Source: Perognathus longimembris pacificus (lineage: Eukaryota; Chordata; Mammalia; Rodentia; Heteromyidae). Taken from it: a stretch of 64,000 nucleotides of DNA. Numbering within the stretch: the stretch's first letter is position 1; each line of letters opens with the position of its first letter. Location: positions 78,951,785 to 79,015,784 of the forward strand of contig NC_063166.1 of NCBI RefSeq assembly GCF_023159225.1, in the 5' to 3' direction. This document shows positions 62,256 to 64,000 of this stretch, in pieces. The notes below the pieces were generated by a model. The model saw only the letters and a list, made by a program, of their open reading frames with translations. It made no database searches and was not told the DNA's origin. A program made the position numbers and the translations under genes.

Positions 62256-64000
62256 AACCATAAAAATTCAACTGAAAGCTGGACACCAAAGTCTCACCCC
62301 TGTTACACTTGCCACGTGGGAGGCGGTGTGGTTTCCACGGAGGGGAGGTCTCAGGGAACACGGTGAGGTGAGGTGCTGTGTGGAGGGCTGTGCGCCGCCC
62401 ACCGCAGCGGTCACTGCTCCGCTCTGTTTGTTCCGGCACCACCGTCCCCTGTCCGCCCCCACCCCAAGCATCAGCTCTGGTGCTTGCGGTTCCACAGCAG
62501 CTATGCCGAAGCACGTCACTGCTTTCTGTGCTCACACCGAACACAAGCCAGTTTATGCAAAAGACCGTTTCATGGTGTGTAGGGTGAAGTGTCCCCAGGA
62601 TGGGGGCTCTGGTAGGACACCCTCAAGGCCCAGTGCTGAGAGCCTTTCCATTTACTGGGTCTCAGCCTCGCTCTCACCCCACGAAGCAGCTCTGATGGCC
62701 CAGGCTCTCCTCCCTCACACGGTCTTCCCTGACCAGGGTCAACGGCCCCGAATGACCCGGTCCAGCATTGCTGATGGTCTTCACTGTCCACGCGTGGGCC
62801 CCAGGCTCACACCTGGAACCCACTGTGACATCGGTGTTAACAAAGTGTGTGAGGTTCCCAAGACCAGAGATGGGGTGCTGCCCGAGGAGGCACCTCACAG
62901 CGCACAGCTGGCCCGTAGCACACAGCCCGCCCCAGCTTCCACCCACTGCCGTGTCCTCCTCCCTCACGGTCCCTTGTGATGTTGTTCTGGGTGCCATGGG
63001 CGAGGATAAAGGCGAGGAGAGGCCCGCTCTGGGTCTGGGTGGCAGTGGACCACGGGAACCAAACAGGACCTTCTACCGCTGGCAGGGGAGTGATCGTCCC
63101 TCCACTTTCTGACAGACTGCCCTCCCTCCTGCAGGTGTATTGGCCTGTGGTCTGCACAGATCCTGAGGAGACACCCAGAGCAGGAAACTCCCTGGAGCTC
63201 TCACGCATGGGGTCCCCTCGGGTGGGCTCGGGGGTCCTCAGCCTGGCATCCGCAGGCTCACGTTAGTCACTGCGAGGGAGCTGCTGTGGAAGCCTGGGGC
63301 CCATGACTGATCCGAGAGAGCAATGTGGCTGGCCAAGCAGTAGGTGCTTCCTGCCGGCAGCTCTCTTCCCCTGAGCTGCTCAGTGTGGCAAGACCCACTT
63401 CCTGCCCTGGGCAAGGTGTAGCCCCTGGCTGGTGACTCCAGTACAGTGCCTGGCCCCGAAGCTGTGTTTACCCCGTGTGGCAGAAGGGCCATGTCTAACC
63501 TTTCTCTGAATTGGAGGCCTGGGTTGCCCATGGGCCTCATGGGTCACAGAGGGATTGAGGAGACGTCTCTGGCACTGGTCATGTCCCCTTTGTCAGTGAA
63601 CTTGCAGGCCTTCTGTTTTTGACTGCTGTGCCAGCATTAGGGCTGAGAGCTTCGCATGGCCTGGAGCTGCTGGAGCTCCTGCTGGTTTTGGCACTTTCTT
63701 AGAGGTCGAATGGAAGCTGGAATTGGTCACGGGTGACACCGTACAGCCTGTGGCAGGTGGCAGCAGAGGTCAGGACTAGCAGGTCCGCAGCCCATTTGTT
63801 AGTCTGCTCTGTCTAAGAAGTCTGGGCAGTGTGTGAAGTACTTCAGCCAAAGTCTTCCATCCATCAACGGTCAGAGTAAAGTCTCAGTGCTGCTGGTGGA
63901 AAACCAGGCTGTTCTAGCAGCTCCTGCAGTCAGCCTTTGCTGTCAGTGGGAGCATACACCATCTTCTGTTGGCACTAGCTACAGTGCATACCTATGTTGT
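62256..64000. other. Intron 7 unique sequence to the window end
   Basis: GC-rich. Overlapping open frames up to 217 codons on both strands lack known motifs, and the next SLC9A8 exon is not seen. Confidence 0.45.

Larger units (their letters stand above)
32700..64000 (+). other. SLC9A8: SLC9A8 (NHE8) gene, 5' part: promoter, exons 1-7, introns 1-6 and part of intron 7
   Basis: NHE8 exchanges Na+ for H+ across Golgi, endosomal and apical epithelial membranes (family knowledge). Seven coding exons total 554 nt and join without a frameshift, giving 184 codons plus two bases. Visible features are two N-glycosylation sequons in the N-terminal tail (N8, N15), a hydrophobic segment at about 55-75, a second at about 83-102, a third at about 119-135 carrying the FFLLLLPPI amiloride-region motif (121-129) followed by FESGYS, a fourth at about 147-171, and a further sequon at N181. 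Introns 1-6 are about 2.2, 7.7, 4.9, 5.6, 5.3 and 1.0 kb, all GT-AG; intron 7 runs off the window. The ion-translocating core further downstream is absent because the window ends. The 5' boundary is approximate. No other SLC9 member fits this N-terminus. Confidence 0.97.

Noticed and set aside
62326..62979. 217-codon + strand open frame in intron 7
   Set aside because: Intronic, no domain, and overlapped by equally long minus-strand frames; GC-rich sequence explains it.
60098..64000. Search for SLC9A8 exon 8
   Set aside because: No acceptor followed by a FAFGSLISAVDP-type reading was found up to the window end.

Overview
This is a piece of a rodent nuclear genome. Two dimeric SINE families fill it. 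In one (IDL-Geo) an ID-like tRNA-derived left monomer is joined to a right monomer that matches what I know as Geo. In the other (called B1L-Geo here) a 7SL/B1/Alu-like left monomer is joined to the same right monomer. IDL-Geo is known to me from Geomyoidea (kangaroo rats, pocket mice, pocket gophers), so a heteromyid or geomyid source is likely; the species cannot be read from the sequence. LINE-1 fragments, B1 monomers, MIR relics, one clear LTR and many simple repeats complete the repeat content.

The only protein-coding gene I can support is SLC9A8 (NHE8, an endomembrane and apical Na+/H+ exchanger) on the + strand. A GC-rich CpG-island promoter (about 32.4-33.3 kb) holds the short first coding exon. 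Six further exons lie at 35.0, 42.9, 47.9, 53.6, 59.0 and 60.1 kb. All exons join in frame with GT-AG introns. Together they encode residues 1-184 plus two bases of codon 185, roughly the first third of a protein of about 580 residues. The gene runs off the right edge in intron 7.

Positions 1-32.3 kb are intergenic. They contain many SINEs, an L1 carrying 5' UTR and broken ORF1 (about 7.86-9.05 kb), a 3' LTR with about 0.8 kb of internal sequence that splits an older SINE (18.3-19.5 kb), a probable second LTR (about 11.0-11.4 kb), an 11-bp minisatellite (13.0-13.7 kb), a purine-rich minisatellite with five perfect CRE octamers (29.9-30.4 kb) and a 39-bp tandem repeat (26.1 kb). Long open frames in the minisatellites and in the CpG island are composition artefacts.

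The most interesting signals are in the mobile DNA and its contact with SLC9A8. An IDL-Geo copy landed just upstream of exon 6, and its target-site duplication copied the likely branch point and part of the pyrimidine tract. Another SINE ends about 35 bp upstream of exon 5. A truncated L1 is flanked by an unusually long 137-140 bp direct repeat. Two sites were each hit twice, leaving three copies of the target. A 39-bp SINE head was inserted without any 3' end. Several very short L1 insertions stop at the same G-rich tract. I found no CRISPR, operon, phage or other prokaryote-type system, and no plausible novel protein-coding system.
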